Positions 8,368 to 15,569 of a DNA stretch of 23,545 nt are shown here, in pieces. Under the pieces are notes generated by a model. The model was not told the DNA's origin and ran no database searches. It worked only from the letters and a program-made list of their open reading frames with translations. The DNA lies in the NCBI GenBank assembly GCA_035602605.1, contig DATNLZ010000002.1, positions 1-23,545 on the forward strand. Direction: 5' to 3'. The position numbers were made by a program, and so were the translations under genes. Origin of the DNA: DASQHY01 sp035602605 (lineage in GTDB: Bacteria; Acidobacteriota; Terriglobia; Acidiferrales; UBA7541). Every line of letters begins with the position of its first letter. The stretch's first letter is position 1.

Positions 8368-9504
8368 TTGGGCAGTCCCAAGAATTCTGCAGCAATATTC
8401 ATTGTTATGACTGTTTTTCTCTGGGCCAAGAGCGAACCCCACGCCGGGGGCTCATCGAAGGGTAAGATCCACACATACTACATTGCGGCTGAAGAGGTTA
8501 TGTGGGATTACGCTCCGCACGGCAAGAACTTGACTGGTATGCCGGGCGGAACCGAAGATGATTCGCAAGCATCCAGACGCAAAGCGTACTTGAAGGCGGT
8601 CTACCACGAATATACCGACGACACATTCAAGACCTTGAAGCCGCGCCCGCCGGAATGGCAGCATTTGGGAATTCTGGGACCGCTCATCCGCGCCGAGGTT
8701 GGTGATGTGGTCAAGGTCGTCTTCCAGAACAACACGCAGATATTCTGCAGTATGCACCCCCACGGGTTAGCGTACGCCAAAAACTCCGAAGGCGCGATGT
8801 ACAACGACGGCACCGCGATCGCCGACAAAGCGGACGATGCTGTAGCGCCGCGCATGCGCTACAGCTACACATGGATGGTCCCGGAGCGCGCGGGCCCCGG
8901 CCCGGGAGACCCCAGTTCGATCGTATGGATGTACCACTCGCATTTGGTTGAACCGAGAGATATGAACGCGGGATTAATCGGGCCGATCATTGTCAGCGCG
9001 CGAGGTGCTAGCAGGCCGGATGGCACACCCAAAGATACCGACCGCGAGTTTATTACCGCTTTCGCGGTGTTCGATGAGACCGAAAGCTGGTATTTCGAAG
9101 CAAACGCGACGAATAAGAGGAAGTACTCGCCCGATGCAGCGCTCCGGGCGCTGGCCGGCGCCGAACAGCTAAAATTCACCGATCCCGTTCTTCGCCAAAG
9201 CTATCAGCTCTATAGCATCAATGGTCTCATTGAAGGTAATCTGCCCATGCTAACGATGAAGAAGGGCGAGCGCGTCCGCTGGTACCTGCTGGCCAACAGC
9301 AATGAAGAAGATGTTCACACCACTCATTGGCACGGCCAGACGGTGATTGCCCATCACATGCGTACGGACATGGTGGAGCTGGGGCCGATGATGATGGCCG
9401 TCGCGGACATGGTCCCTGATAGCTTGGGAACCTGGCTGTTTCATTGCCATGTAAACGAGCACCTCAAGAATGGCATGCAGGCGTTGTTCACGGTAACCCC
9501 TTGA
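8368..9504 (+). CDS. Multicopper oxidase, ceruloplasmin/hephaestin-like
   Basis: 378 residues from TTG 8368, with AGGAGGGG five bases upstream. A signal peptide is likely (hydrophobic 8-20), so it acts outside the cytoplasm. All copper ligand motifs are present: HPHG (His130, His132), YHSH (His190, His192), HTTHWHG (His317, His320, His322) and HCHVNEHLKNGM (His359, Cys360, His361, His365, Met370). These build one type 1 site and the trinuclear cluster that reduces oxygen to water. The opening KIHTYYIAAEEVMWDYAP resembles ceruloplasmin, hephaestin and factor V/VIII domains rather than CueO or laccase. At 378 residues it is a compact form with the first and last ligand pairs on one chain. The substrate may be a metal ion or phenol. 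It faces the TPR gene tail to tail with a 76-bp gap. Confidence 0.88.
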   Translation: MGSPKNSAAIFIVMTVFLWAKSEPHAGGSSKGKIHTYYIAAEEVMWDYAPHGKNLTGMPGGTEDDSQASRRKAYLKAVYHEYTDDTFKTLKPRPPEWQHLGILGPLIRAEVGDVVKVVFQNNTQIFCSMHPHGLAYAKNSEGAMYNDGTAIADKADDAVAPRMRYSYTWMVPERAGPGPGDPSSIVWMYHSHLVEPRDMNAGLIGPIIVSARGASRPDGTPKDTDREFITAFAVFDETESWYFEANATNKRKYSPDAALRALAGAEQLKFTDPVLRQSYQLYSINGLIEGNLPMLTMKKGERVRWYLLANSNEEDVHTTHWHGQTVIAHHMRTDMVELGPMMMAVADMVPDSLGTWLFHCHVNEHLKNGMQALFTVTP

Positions 9505-9577
9505 GGGGCAGTGCTTAGAGTTGATTCGCCGCGAGCAATGAACCTGCTAAGGCCGCCGTTCCCCACCAATGGTGCCG

Positions 9578-9622
9578 CTTTTAATTGCCGCTTAATTCTG
9601 AAAGAGCGTGGCGTATCTCGCC
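9578..9622 (-). repeat. TPR-gene tail, second copy of 45-bp repeat
   Basis: The 3' end of the TPR lipoprotein gene, including its stop. It is the intact partner of the decayed copy at 8128-8172. The two copies are direct repeats 1.45 kb apart with the multicopper oxidase between them. Confidence 0.55.
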
Positions 9623-11866
9623 GGCTATCGGCGCCTTGGGGTCCAGTTGGAGCGCGCGCTGAAAATTTACCCTAGCCAGCTCGATGTTGTTGGATTTCTG
9701 ATACGCAAGTCCGAGATGATAGTAGAAGGTGGGATTTTGCGGAACTTTCTTAATCGCTTCCTGAAATAAAGCAATCGATGAGCTATAAATTCCCTTCTTA
9801 TAGTAAGCCCAGGCCAGCGTATCAGCGGTATTGGCGGAATCGGGCATCCCGCGCCGCGCAACCTGCGCCAGCGAAAGCGCATAGTCGGTGTCGCCGCCGT
9901 GCTCCAGGAGCAAGTAGCTCAAATTGTTTGCGGCCGCGGGCAGGTCTGCTTGCAGCCGAAGTGCCGCTTGATAGTGTTGTTGGGCCTTCTGCCAGTTTCC
10001 TCGCCGTTCTTCAAACCCGCCAAACGCGAGATAGGACCGCACATCCTTGGGGTTTGCACGAATCGAGCGTTCGTAGCTCGACGCGGTCTCATTGAGTTGA
10101 CCCATGCTCTCTTGCACCTGGGCGAGGAGAAGATAGGCGCCTACACTGGTCTTATCTAATTCCAGGGTCTTTTGCAATTCGGCTTGTGCTTCGGCGGGTT
10201 TGTGATTACCGAGCAGCGTTTCTGCGAGCAGAAAATGGTGCCGGCTACTATCCGGGGCACTGGCTACCTGTGCCTGTACGCGGCGCAAAGCCTTTTCCGG
10301 CTGTTTCTGAGAGAGAAAAAGATTGGCTAACCCTCGCAGCGCTTCTTCTGCGCGGGGGTCGGCTCCGAGAGCTTGCTCGTAAAGTTTTTCCGCCTCGGCA
10401 AGACGTTTCTGAGACCGACGCAGGTCGCCCAGTGTGGTGTAAGCAATGGCATTGTTAGGGTCGAGATCAATCGCCCTGCGCAGGTCCTTATCGGCCCCGG
10501 GCGAATCGCCTTTTCTCATGTGGGCAATTCCGCGCATAAGGTATCCGTCGGGAGCCGAAGGTGAAAATCGTATCCACGCGAGCGCGCTCTGTTCGAGTAA
10601 GCCTATATCCCCATTTCGGACCGCCAGAGTTGCCAGATCTTGGTGCGCCTCGAGCATCGAGGGTCGCAGCCGCACCGCTTCACGCCACTCTTTCTCGGCA
10701 CCGGCGGAGTTGCCGGTCATCACATAGGAAACGCCCAGGTGGAAGTGTCCCGCCGGGTCTTCCGGATTACTTCTGACGGCGGCTTGCAGAACAGGTATCG
10801 CTTCCTCGGGTTTTTGCTGCAAGATGAGACCCTGGCCCTTAGAGGTGAGGGATTCGGGATCTTTTGGATCGAGCTTCAGGAGCTCATCATTCAATTTCAT
10901 CCCTTGATCGACTTGCTTGTTTTGCATCAGCAGCTGGATATAACGTTTCTTTACGATGAGATCGTCCGGATGATCGTGATCGAGAGATGCAAATTCGGCG
11001 AGAGCCTTGGACAGCTCGCGATTGGCCAAGTAAAAATCGCCCAGGATGCGATACCCGGTGGGGTCCTTGGACATGGCTTTCTTGGCGTCCTGCAAAGTCT
11101 GTTCGGCTTGATCCTTCCGTCCCAATGCAAGATAGTGCGAAGCAAGAGACGCGCGAGCGACGGCGCTGTGGGGATCGATTTCAATAGCGGCGCGATATTC
11201 GATCTCGGCCTCTGGCCATCTCTGGTGCCGTTGATAAAAATCGCCCAGCGCTAAGCGAGCCATGAAGAACTTAGGATCGAGCGAGGTTGCCTTCCGTAAA
11301 CTTTGTTCAGCTGCTGACAATTGTTGAGTTTTTTCCTGAAGCAGGCCGATGGCCACATAGGGAGCCGGGTTCTGCGGTGCCCTTCGAGCCGCTTCGCGTG
11401 CCTCGTCGAGCGCTTTTTCAGTGTTTCCCAACTCCGCATCGCTGTTGGCTAATACCATTTGAGCGCGCATTTCGGCGGGATCATTTTTTAAAACCGACTC
11501 TGCTTGAGTCTTAGCATCTTGAAACTGGCGCGCCCGGAAAAACAGGTTTGCGAGATCCAGCCGCGCCTGCGAATTCTTCGGTTCTAAACTGATCGTGAGT
11601 CCGAGCTCGCGATAGGCGTTCGGCCAAAGGTTCTGGCGGAGAAGACATTGCGCTAGCTGGTAGTGCGCTGCCGCAAAATTCCTGTCAATCTGAATGGCAT
11701 TCTGAAATTGGATTGCCGCGTGCTGGTATTTGCCCTCTTTAAAATACTGGTTTCCGCTGTCGAAATACCTCTGTTTCCGCGCGGCAGGGTCGCGGAAGCA
11801 GCCCGCAGTCGACGACAGACTTAAGGCTACCAGAAACCAGGGAGCGATCTTTCCCAGGATGTTCAT
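9581..11866 (-). CDS. Large TPR-repeat lipoprotein, PrsT-like
   Basis: 761 residues from ATG 11866, with GGAAGGA about 8 nt upstream. The frame is open to 12007, but those codons overlap a sigma-54 promoter, so the later start is preferred. A signal peptide ends at SSTAGC with Cys23, so it is a lipoprotein. The rest is continuous TPR helices, about 18-20 units (for example QYFKEGKYQHAAIQFQNAI, AEKLYEQALGADPRAEEAL, YYHLGLAYQKSNNIELARV). Length, lipoprotein anchor and position beside export genes match PrsT of PEP-CTERM/EPS loci. In those systems it is thought to help assemble or couple the export machinery in the periplasm. It is transcribed divergently from the EPS operon and both have sigma-54-like promoters, so co-regulation is likely. 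Confidence 0.85.
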   Translation of the reverse strand: MNILGKIAPWFLVALSLSSTAGCFRDPAARKQRYFDSGNQYFKEGKYQHAAIQFQNAIQIDRNFAAAHYQLAQCLLRQNLWPNAYRELGLTISLEPKNSQARLDLANLFFRARQFQDAKTQAESVLKNDPAEMRAQMVLANSDAELGNTEKALDEAREAARRAPQNPAPYVAIGLLQEKTQQLSAAEQSLRKATSLDPKFFMARLALGDFYQRHQRWPEAEIEYRAAIEIDPHSAVARASLASHYLALGRKDQAEQTLQDAKKAMSKDPTGYRILGDFYLANRELSKALAEFASLDHDHPDDLIVKKRYIQLLMQNKQVDQGMKLNDELLKLDPKDPESLTSKGQGLILQQKPEEAIPVLQAAVRSNPEDPAGHFHLGVSYVMTGNSAGAEKEWREAVRLRPSMLEAHQDLATLAVRNGDIGLLEQSALAWIRFSPSAPDGYLMRGIAHMRKGDSPGADKDLRRAIDLDPNNAIAYTTLGDLRRSQKRLAEAEKLYEQALGADPRAEEALRGLANLFLSQKQPEKALRRVQAQVASAPDSSRHHFLLAETLLGNHKPAEAQAELQKTLELDKTSVGAYLLLAQVQESMGQLNETASSYERSIRANPKDVRSYLAFGGFEERRGNWQKAQQHYQAALRLQADLPAAANNLSYLLLEHGGDTDYALSLAQVARRGMPDSANTADTLAWAYYKKGIYSSSIALFQEAIKKVPQNPTFYYHLGLAYQKSNNIELARVNFQRALQLDPKAPIAGEIRHALSELSGN

Positions 11867-11998
11867 CTGTAAATCCTTCCCTTGGCCCGAGCCGGGAAAT
11901 CTCAGAAGCGAGCGCCCCCCCCGGTCGGGTAACCACAGGTTGACAACCTGGGTTAAGCGGGATTCCCAAAAAGAAGAAACTGCGCTTACAGCAAGGTC

Positions 11999-12014
11999 AG
12001 CAACCACGAGGCCA
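11999..12014 (-). promoter_or_regulatory. Sigma-54 (-24/-12) promoter for the TPR lipoprotein
   Basis: Minus strand TGGCCTCGTGGTTGCT against the consensus TGGCACGN4TTGCW. The GG and GC doublets have exact spacing, with perfect TGGC and TTGCT. The predicted start of transcription is near 11988, giving a 122-nt leader before ATG 11866. Confidence 0.55.
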
Positions 12015-12094
12015 CTGTATGCTGAACACGTATCGAAACCCTCCGTCGCGGACTTCCCGAGGGAGGATCTATAACCTTTATTTTATTGGGCTTA

Positions 12095-12117
12095 CGGAAA
12101 CCAGTTGGTGGTTTCCG
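12095..12117. repeat. Inverted repeat, 8-bp arms
   Basis: CGGAAACC (12095-12102), 7-nt loop, GGTTTCCG (12110-12117), perfect arms. It is about 105-130 bp upstream of the TPR start of transcription, a usual enhancer distance. No T-tract follows, so it is not a terminator. Confidence 0.45.
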
Positions 12118-12124
12118 AACTATG

Positions 12125-12153
12125 CCTACAGAGAGTGCCAATGCACCTGTAGG
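12125..12153. repeat. Inverted repeat CCTACAG/CTGTAGG
   Basis: CCTACAG (12125-12131) and CTGTAGG (12147-12153), perfect 7-bp arms with a 15-nt spacer. Its right arm overlaps the left arm of the dyad at 12142-12161, so the two pairings exclude one another if this region is transcribed. Confidence 0.4.
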
Positions 12154-12161
12154 AAGGTGCA
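12142..12161. promoter_or_regulatory. Candidate enhancer site TGCACCT-N6-AGGTGCA
   Basis: A perfect 7-bp dyad with a 6-bp spacer. It resembles the known NtrC enhancer TGCACC-N5-GGTGCA in sequence and layout. It sits about 155-175 bp from the TPR transcription start and about 215-235 bp from the EPS one, suitable for looping to both. Confidence 0.45.
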
Positions 12162-12190
12162 GGCAAAAAAAAGGTGTTCCGCCGTTTTGG

Positions 12191-12220
12191 CACAAAGTGG
12201 TAATAATGAGCAACTTTGTG
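12191..12220. repeat. Inverted repeat CACAAAGT/ACTTTGTG
   Basis: CACAAAGT (12191-12198) and ACTTTGTG (12213-12220), perfect 8-bp arms with a 14-nt spacer, about 155-185 bp upstream of the predicted EPS transcription start. A second enhancer or operator is possible. Confidence 0.4.
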
Positions 12221-12349
12221 GAAGTCTCCGGCCTCCCCGGTACGTTGTGGGCCGCCTGGTTATGGCCTCAGGCCAAGCATACCTTACCTGAAACTAAAGA
12301 CTTAGCCGAGGTTCACGAAAGGAGTTGCCTATTGTGAGCTTACTGTTGA

Positions 12350-12365
12350 TGGCATGTCCCGTGCT
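12350..12365 (+). promoter_or_regulatory. Sigma-54 (-24/-12) promoter for bEBP2 and EPS export operon
   Basis: TGGCATGTCCCGTGCT against the consensus TGGCACGN4TTGCW: the -24 block differs at one base and the -12 block at one, with exact GG/GC spacing. Predicted transcription start near 12376, 48 nt before the bEBP2 start codon. It shares the pattern TGGYAYGNNNCGTGCW with the promoter at 19207. Confidence 0.6.
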
Positions 12366-12423
12366 TTTACCATGGCAGGAATTGAAGTATTTCACCCAGA
12401 GACATTTCGAACTTTAGGAGAAA

Positions 12424-13389
12424 GTGTTGCTTAAGTATCCCGACGTTCCAACCACCGCGGAGCCCGGCAATGGTTCAGCTTCCGAGAGGTGTTTTTATGT
12501 CTCCGGGATTAGCGATGAAATGCAGGTGATACAAAGGCTGATCTCCGAGATTGCGCCGACCGATATTCCGATTTTACTGGTTGGCGAAAGCGGCACCGGA
12601 AAAGAAGTTGCCGCCCTGCAAATCCACAAGTTATCAAAATATCGACAACTGCCATTTGTAAAATTAACCTGTGCTTCTTTAAATCCGGAGTCGTTTTCGG
12701 CAAGACCGGGCGGCTTGGAAAACGGGGATGGGGAGAAGGGCGGCAGAAGCACCGGTACGCTGTTCTTCGACGAGGTCAGCGAACTCGACGCCAACTGTCA
12801 GCGCCATCTTCTGCATTCCTTTCCCGAGGGGAGTCAACTGCCAAGCCATCCATCCCTAGTGGGTCGGGTCGTTTCCTGCACGACGCGTAATTTGGATTTA
12901 GAAGTGGAGAGCGGCCGGTTTCGAAGCGAACTTTTTTACCGTCTTAACGGTGTTTGCCTGCGGCTTCCGCCTCTTCGCCGCCGCAGAGAAGACATCCCTC
13001 GTTTGGTCCAGTTTTTTCTGGGCAAGTACGCCGTGGTCTTCGAGCGCACGCAAATGAGCCTGAGTGAACGGACCCTACAGCTGCTTACCGACTACTCCTG
13101 GCCGGGCAACATTCGCGAACTGGAAAATGTAATAAAGAAAATCGTGGCACTCGAGAATGAAGAATTGGCTATGTCCGACGTAACCGCGCGGCAGACGGAA
13201 TCCCGGGTGCCTGATTCGACCTTGATCGGCGGCTCTCTGAAGGCCGCCTCGCGCATTGCCTCGCAGCGAGCGGAACGCGAACTAATCCTTCAAACGCTGA
13301 CACAAACTCATTGGAACCGGAAGAAAGCCGCCGAGGCGCTGCAGATCAGTTACAAATCGCTGCTGTCCAAATTGAAACAGATTCAATGA
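12424..13389 (+). CDS. bEBP2: AAA+ enhancer-binding-like protein lacking GAFTGA
   Basis: 321 residues from GTG 12424. AGGAG at 12416-12420 would fit TTG 12427 equally well. The AAA+ domain has Walker A GESGTGKE (54-61), Walker B LFFDEV with Asp116 and Glu117, an arginine-finger region RFRSELFYR (165-173) and sensor II WPGNIRELEN. The C-terminal Fis-type helix-turn-helix (WNRKKAAEALQISYKSLL) closely resembles that of bEBP1. The stretch that should hold FGYERGAFTGA is replaced by a glycine-rich run (about 91-110: FSARPGGLEN and on), and sensor I reads CTT instead of ATN. GAFTGA is what touches sigma-54, so alone this protein should not activate sigma-54 transcription. It is first in the EPS operon, 28 bp before the Wza-like gene, behind its own sigma-54 promoter. 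Confidence 0.85.
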   Translation: MLLKYPDVPTTAEPGNGSASERCFYVSGISDEMQVIQRLISEIAPTDIPILLVGESGTGKEVAALQIHKLSKYRQLPFVKLTCASLNPESFSARPGGLENGDGEKGGRSTGTLFFDEVSELDANCQRHLLHSFPEGSQLPSHPSLVGRVVSCTTRNLDLEVESGRFRSELFYRLNGVCLRLPPLRRRREDIPRLVQFFLGKYAVVFERTQMSLSERTLQLLTDYSWPGNIRELENVIKKIVALENEELAMSDVTARQTESRVPDSTLIGGSLKAASRIASQRAERELILQTLTQTHWNRKKAAEALQISYKSLLSKLKQIQ

Positions 13390-13417
13390 GCAGGTTTAGA
13401 AGAACAATGGGAGCGAT

Positions 13418-14077
13418 ATGATGAGACATGTGAAATTCTTTTTACTTGCTGTTTTGTTGCTGATTCCGGCGACGATCACCGTTGCGCAGGATGGCTCCGG
13501 CAAGGCCAAGAAGGAAACCAAGCTGCTTTCCGACAAGAAGCCGAGCGACCTCCGCCCCGGCGCGGATCAGACCCCGCAATCGGCCACCGACGATCCGAAT
13601 TATGCCATTGGCCCTGACGACGAAGTGAGCGTCAACGTGTGGAAGGAGCCCGACGTTTCTCGCACCGTATCGGTTCGGCCGGACGGCAAAATTTCTCTTC
13701 CCCTGCTGAACGATATTCAGGCTGCCGGCCTAACGCCCATGCAGCTTAGTTCCGAGATTTCAGAGAGACTGAAGAAATTCATCGAGGGGCCTCAGGTAAC
13801 GATCATCATTACCAAGAGCAACAGCCAGCGAGTTTTTATTTTGGGTGAAGTTACGCGAGCCGGGGCCTATGCGCTTCTTCCCAATATGACCATGCTTCAG
13901 GCGCTTTCCAGCGCCGGCGGATTTACCCAGTTTGCCAATCTTAAGAAAATCTATGTGCTGCGAACCGAAAACGGAAAACAAACGAGGCTGCTCTTCAATT
14001 ACAAGGAAGTGGTTAGCGGCCGACGGACCGAGCAAAACATTTCGTTGAAGCCCGGCGATACGATCGTCGTGCCGTAG
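13418..14077 (+). CDS. Polysaccharide export protein, Wza/SLBB family
   Basis: 219 residues from ATG 13418, with GGGAG just upstream. A cleavable signal peptide (about 1-23, ending ITVAQ) has no lipobox cysteine, unlike classic Wza lipoproteins. The polysaccharide export domain is at about 60-135 (YAIGPDDEVSVNVWKEPDVS, VRPDGKISLPLLNDIQAAG, LSSEISERLKKFI). A single SLBB fold follows at about 138-219 (VFILGEVTRAGAYALLPN, LQALSSAGGFTQFAN, LKPGDTIVVP). This family forms the periplasmic/outer-membrane channel for capsule or EPS. At 219 residues it is shorter than E. coli Wza and resembles the exporter of PEP-CTERM-type EPS loci. The next gene, a beta-barrel, starts 8 bp later. Confidence 0.9.
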   Translation: MMRHVKFFLLAVLLLIPATITVAQDGSGKAKKETKLLSDKKPSDLRPGADQTPQSATDDPNYAIGPDDEVSVNVWKEPDVSRTVSVRPDGKISLPLLNDIQAAGLTPMQLSSEISERLKKFIEGPQVTIIITKSNSQRVFILGEVTRAGAYALLPNMTMLQALSSAGGFTQFANLKKIYVLRTENGKQTRLLFNYKEVVSGRRTEQNISLKPGDTIVVP

Positions 14078-14085
14078 GAGTCTTT

Positions 14086-15528
14086 ATGTTGCGTAAACTT
14101 TGCATGGCCGGGACCGTTTTAGGTGGGTTGGCTCTGTGTGCTTTGGTGGGTCAGGCGCAACAGAGCCAACCGCAAAAACCCATTACTCCCGCAAACTCTG
14201 AGGACCATCGTTCGGAAGCCCAGCAGGCCGCCGAAGCAACCTTGGCCACTCAAGAACCTAAAGTCATACCCGACTCCCGCCCGCTTGCCGGCGCACAAGA
14301 CCTGACGTTGGGTACGATTGCGTTCCATCGCACCTATCTAGTGCCCAGTTTCACTGTAGGAACTCAAGTGGGAAACGCACATTACTCCGGCCAATCCGGC
14401 GGCGCGGCAGTGCAAACCATCTTGACCGGACGAATCGATTTGAACCGTAAGACTGGGCGATCGGAACTCCTGCTGGGCTACGTTGCCGGCGGAACCCTTT
14501 CGAAAAACCAGTTTTATGGAAATTCTGCGATTCAGGGTCTTACCGTGTCAGACACGATTCAGTGGGGCCGCTGGAATTTGCTGCTTGGCGATCAGTTTAA
14601 CTATCTTTCCCAATCTCCCTTTGGTTTTGGAGGCGGAATGGGCTTTTTGGGGGCCGGCTTCGGTAATATCCTCGGCGGGGCGGTGGGCTCGGCTCCTTCG
14701 TTCCGTCCCGATCTACTCCCGAACCAGACGATTCTGCTTGATCGCGCTCCGCGTATTAGTAACACGGTAATGGTTCAGGCGGATTATCAACTTAGTCGGC
14801 GATCTTCGGTGACCTTTCTTGGTTCTCATGGAAACTTGAAATTCATTGATGCCGGCTTCCAGAATGACAGTAATACCCTATTCCAGACCGGGTATAACTA
14901 TGCGATCAATCGAAAAGATTCGATCTCCGTCGTCTATCGATTTGATGTGTTTAATTTTTCGAATGTATCCCAGAGTATTCGCAATCAAAACGTGCAATTG
15001 ATGTATGCTCGGCGGCTCGCCGGGCGGCTAAGTTTTCAGGTGGGCGTCGGACCGGATATAAGCACATTTCACTCGCCTCTCCGAGGGTCGGGCACCACCC
15101 TGAATTGGACGGCAACGAGCACCCTCAACTACCAGTTTCGAAAAACCACAGCCGCATTTAGTTTCCATCGCGGCCTGACCGGGGGCAGCGGTGTTCTTGC
15201 GGGCGCGGAGACCGATCAATTTCAAGGATCTCTAGGTCGCCACCTTACGCGTAACTGGGACGCGTCGCTTTCCTTAGGATTTTCGAGGAACCAGAGATTG
15301 CGGCAGACCAGCCTCGCTACCGATACGGCCTCTCCGGATGCCCGGTTTATCACGACTCACTTGGGCCGAAGCATCGGCCGAGGTGGAAGTCTGTTCTTCG
15401 ATTACACGGCCTCGAAACAGTCCACTCTATTTCTAAACCCCGCAGTCTCAGCTCATGGAGTTCCTTCATTGCTCCATACGCTGTCGGTAGGCTATACGTG
15501 GGGACTTCGTCCGATTGTGATTGAATAG
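14086..15528 (+). CDS. Outer-membrane beta-barrel protein of the EPS cluster
   Basis: 480 residues. ATG 14086 follows AGGAG that overlaps the end of the Wza-like gene. The signal peptide ends near LVGQAQQ (about 25). After a Gln/Ala/Pro-rich linker (25-65) come many alternating polar/hydrophobic strands of 8-12 residues, typical of an outer-membrane barrel: ISVVYRFDVFNFS, VQLMYARRLAGRLSFQVGVG, LNYQFRKTTAAFSFHRG, SLFFDYTASK, SVGYTWGLRP. Glycine-rich segment 170-195 may be a loop. EPS loci of the PEP-CTERM type have an uncharacterised outer-membrane protein at this position. Possible roles are secretion pore or partner of the short Wza-like protein, which lacks its own lipid anchor. Confidence 0.75.
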   Translation: MLRKLCMAGTVLGGLALCALVGQAQQSQPQKPITPANSEDHRSEAQQAAEATLATQEPKVIPDSRPLAGAQDLTLGTIAFHRTYLVPSFTVGTQVGNAHYSGQSGGAAVQTILTGRIDLNRKTGRSELLLGYVAGGTLSKNQFYGNSAIQGLTVSDTIQWGRWNLLLGDQFNYLSQSPFGFGGGMGFLGAGFGNILGGAVGSAPSFRPDLLPNQTILLDRAPRISNTVMVQADYQLSRRSSVTFLGSHGNLKFIDAGFQNDSNTLFQTGYNYAINRKDSISVVYRFDVFNFSNVSQSIRNQNVQLMYARRLAGRLSFQVGVGPDISTFHSPLRGSGTTLNWTATSTLNYQFRKTTAAFSFHRGLTGGSGVLAGAETDQFQGSLGRHLTRNWDASLSLGFSRNQRLRQTSLATDTASPDARFITTHLGRSIGRGGSLFFDYTASKQSTLFLNPAVSAHGVPSLLHTLSVGYTWGLRPIVIE

Positions 15529-15569
15529 GTAGTCCGCTCGTACGGCAGAGCGAAAGGATTAACGCGCTA

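Larger units (their letters stand above)
11867..12423. promoter_or_regulatory. Divergent control region between TPR and EPS operons
   Basis: 557 bp without a convincing gene. It contains a minus-strand sigma-54 promoter (11999-12014), a plus-strand sigma-54 promoter (12350-12365), and between them inverted repeats at 12095-12117, 12125-12153, 12142-12161 and 12191-12220, plus a dyad TGGCCTCAGGCCA at 12263-12275. A CCTCC/GGAGG stem (12040-12044 with 12062-12066) encloses GTC/GAC. This is the layout of a shared enhancer region serving two divergent sigma-54 promoters. Confidence 0.6.

Noticed and set aside
9497..9508. CCCCT/AGGGG dyad at the oxidase stop as a terminator
   Set aside because: Loop of two bases, short stem and no T-tract; it overlaps the stop codon.
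10640..11254. 204-codon plus-strand open frame inside the TPR gene
   Set aside because: It lies antisense to well-formed TPR repeats and matches no family; it is a shadow of the high-GC coding strand.
11867..12007. Longer TPR protein starting at 12007
   Set aside because: The added 47 residues precede a clear signal peptide start with a good ribosome site, and the upstream start overlaps the sigma-54 promoter.
12162..12175. A-run after the dyad as a terminator of the opposite strand
   Set aside because: On the minus strand the T-run comes before the hairpin, not after it, so the order is wrong.
12188..12204. TGGCAC as a -24 element
   Set aside because: There is no GC at the required -12 distance (TA there), so it is not a sigma-54 promoter.
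12701..12770. A frameshift hiding GAFTGA in bEBP2
   Set aside because: The other two frames over this stretch do not encode GAFTGA, and the reading frame continues cleanly into Walker B.
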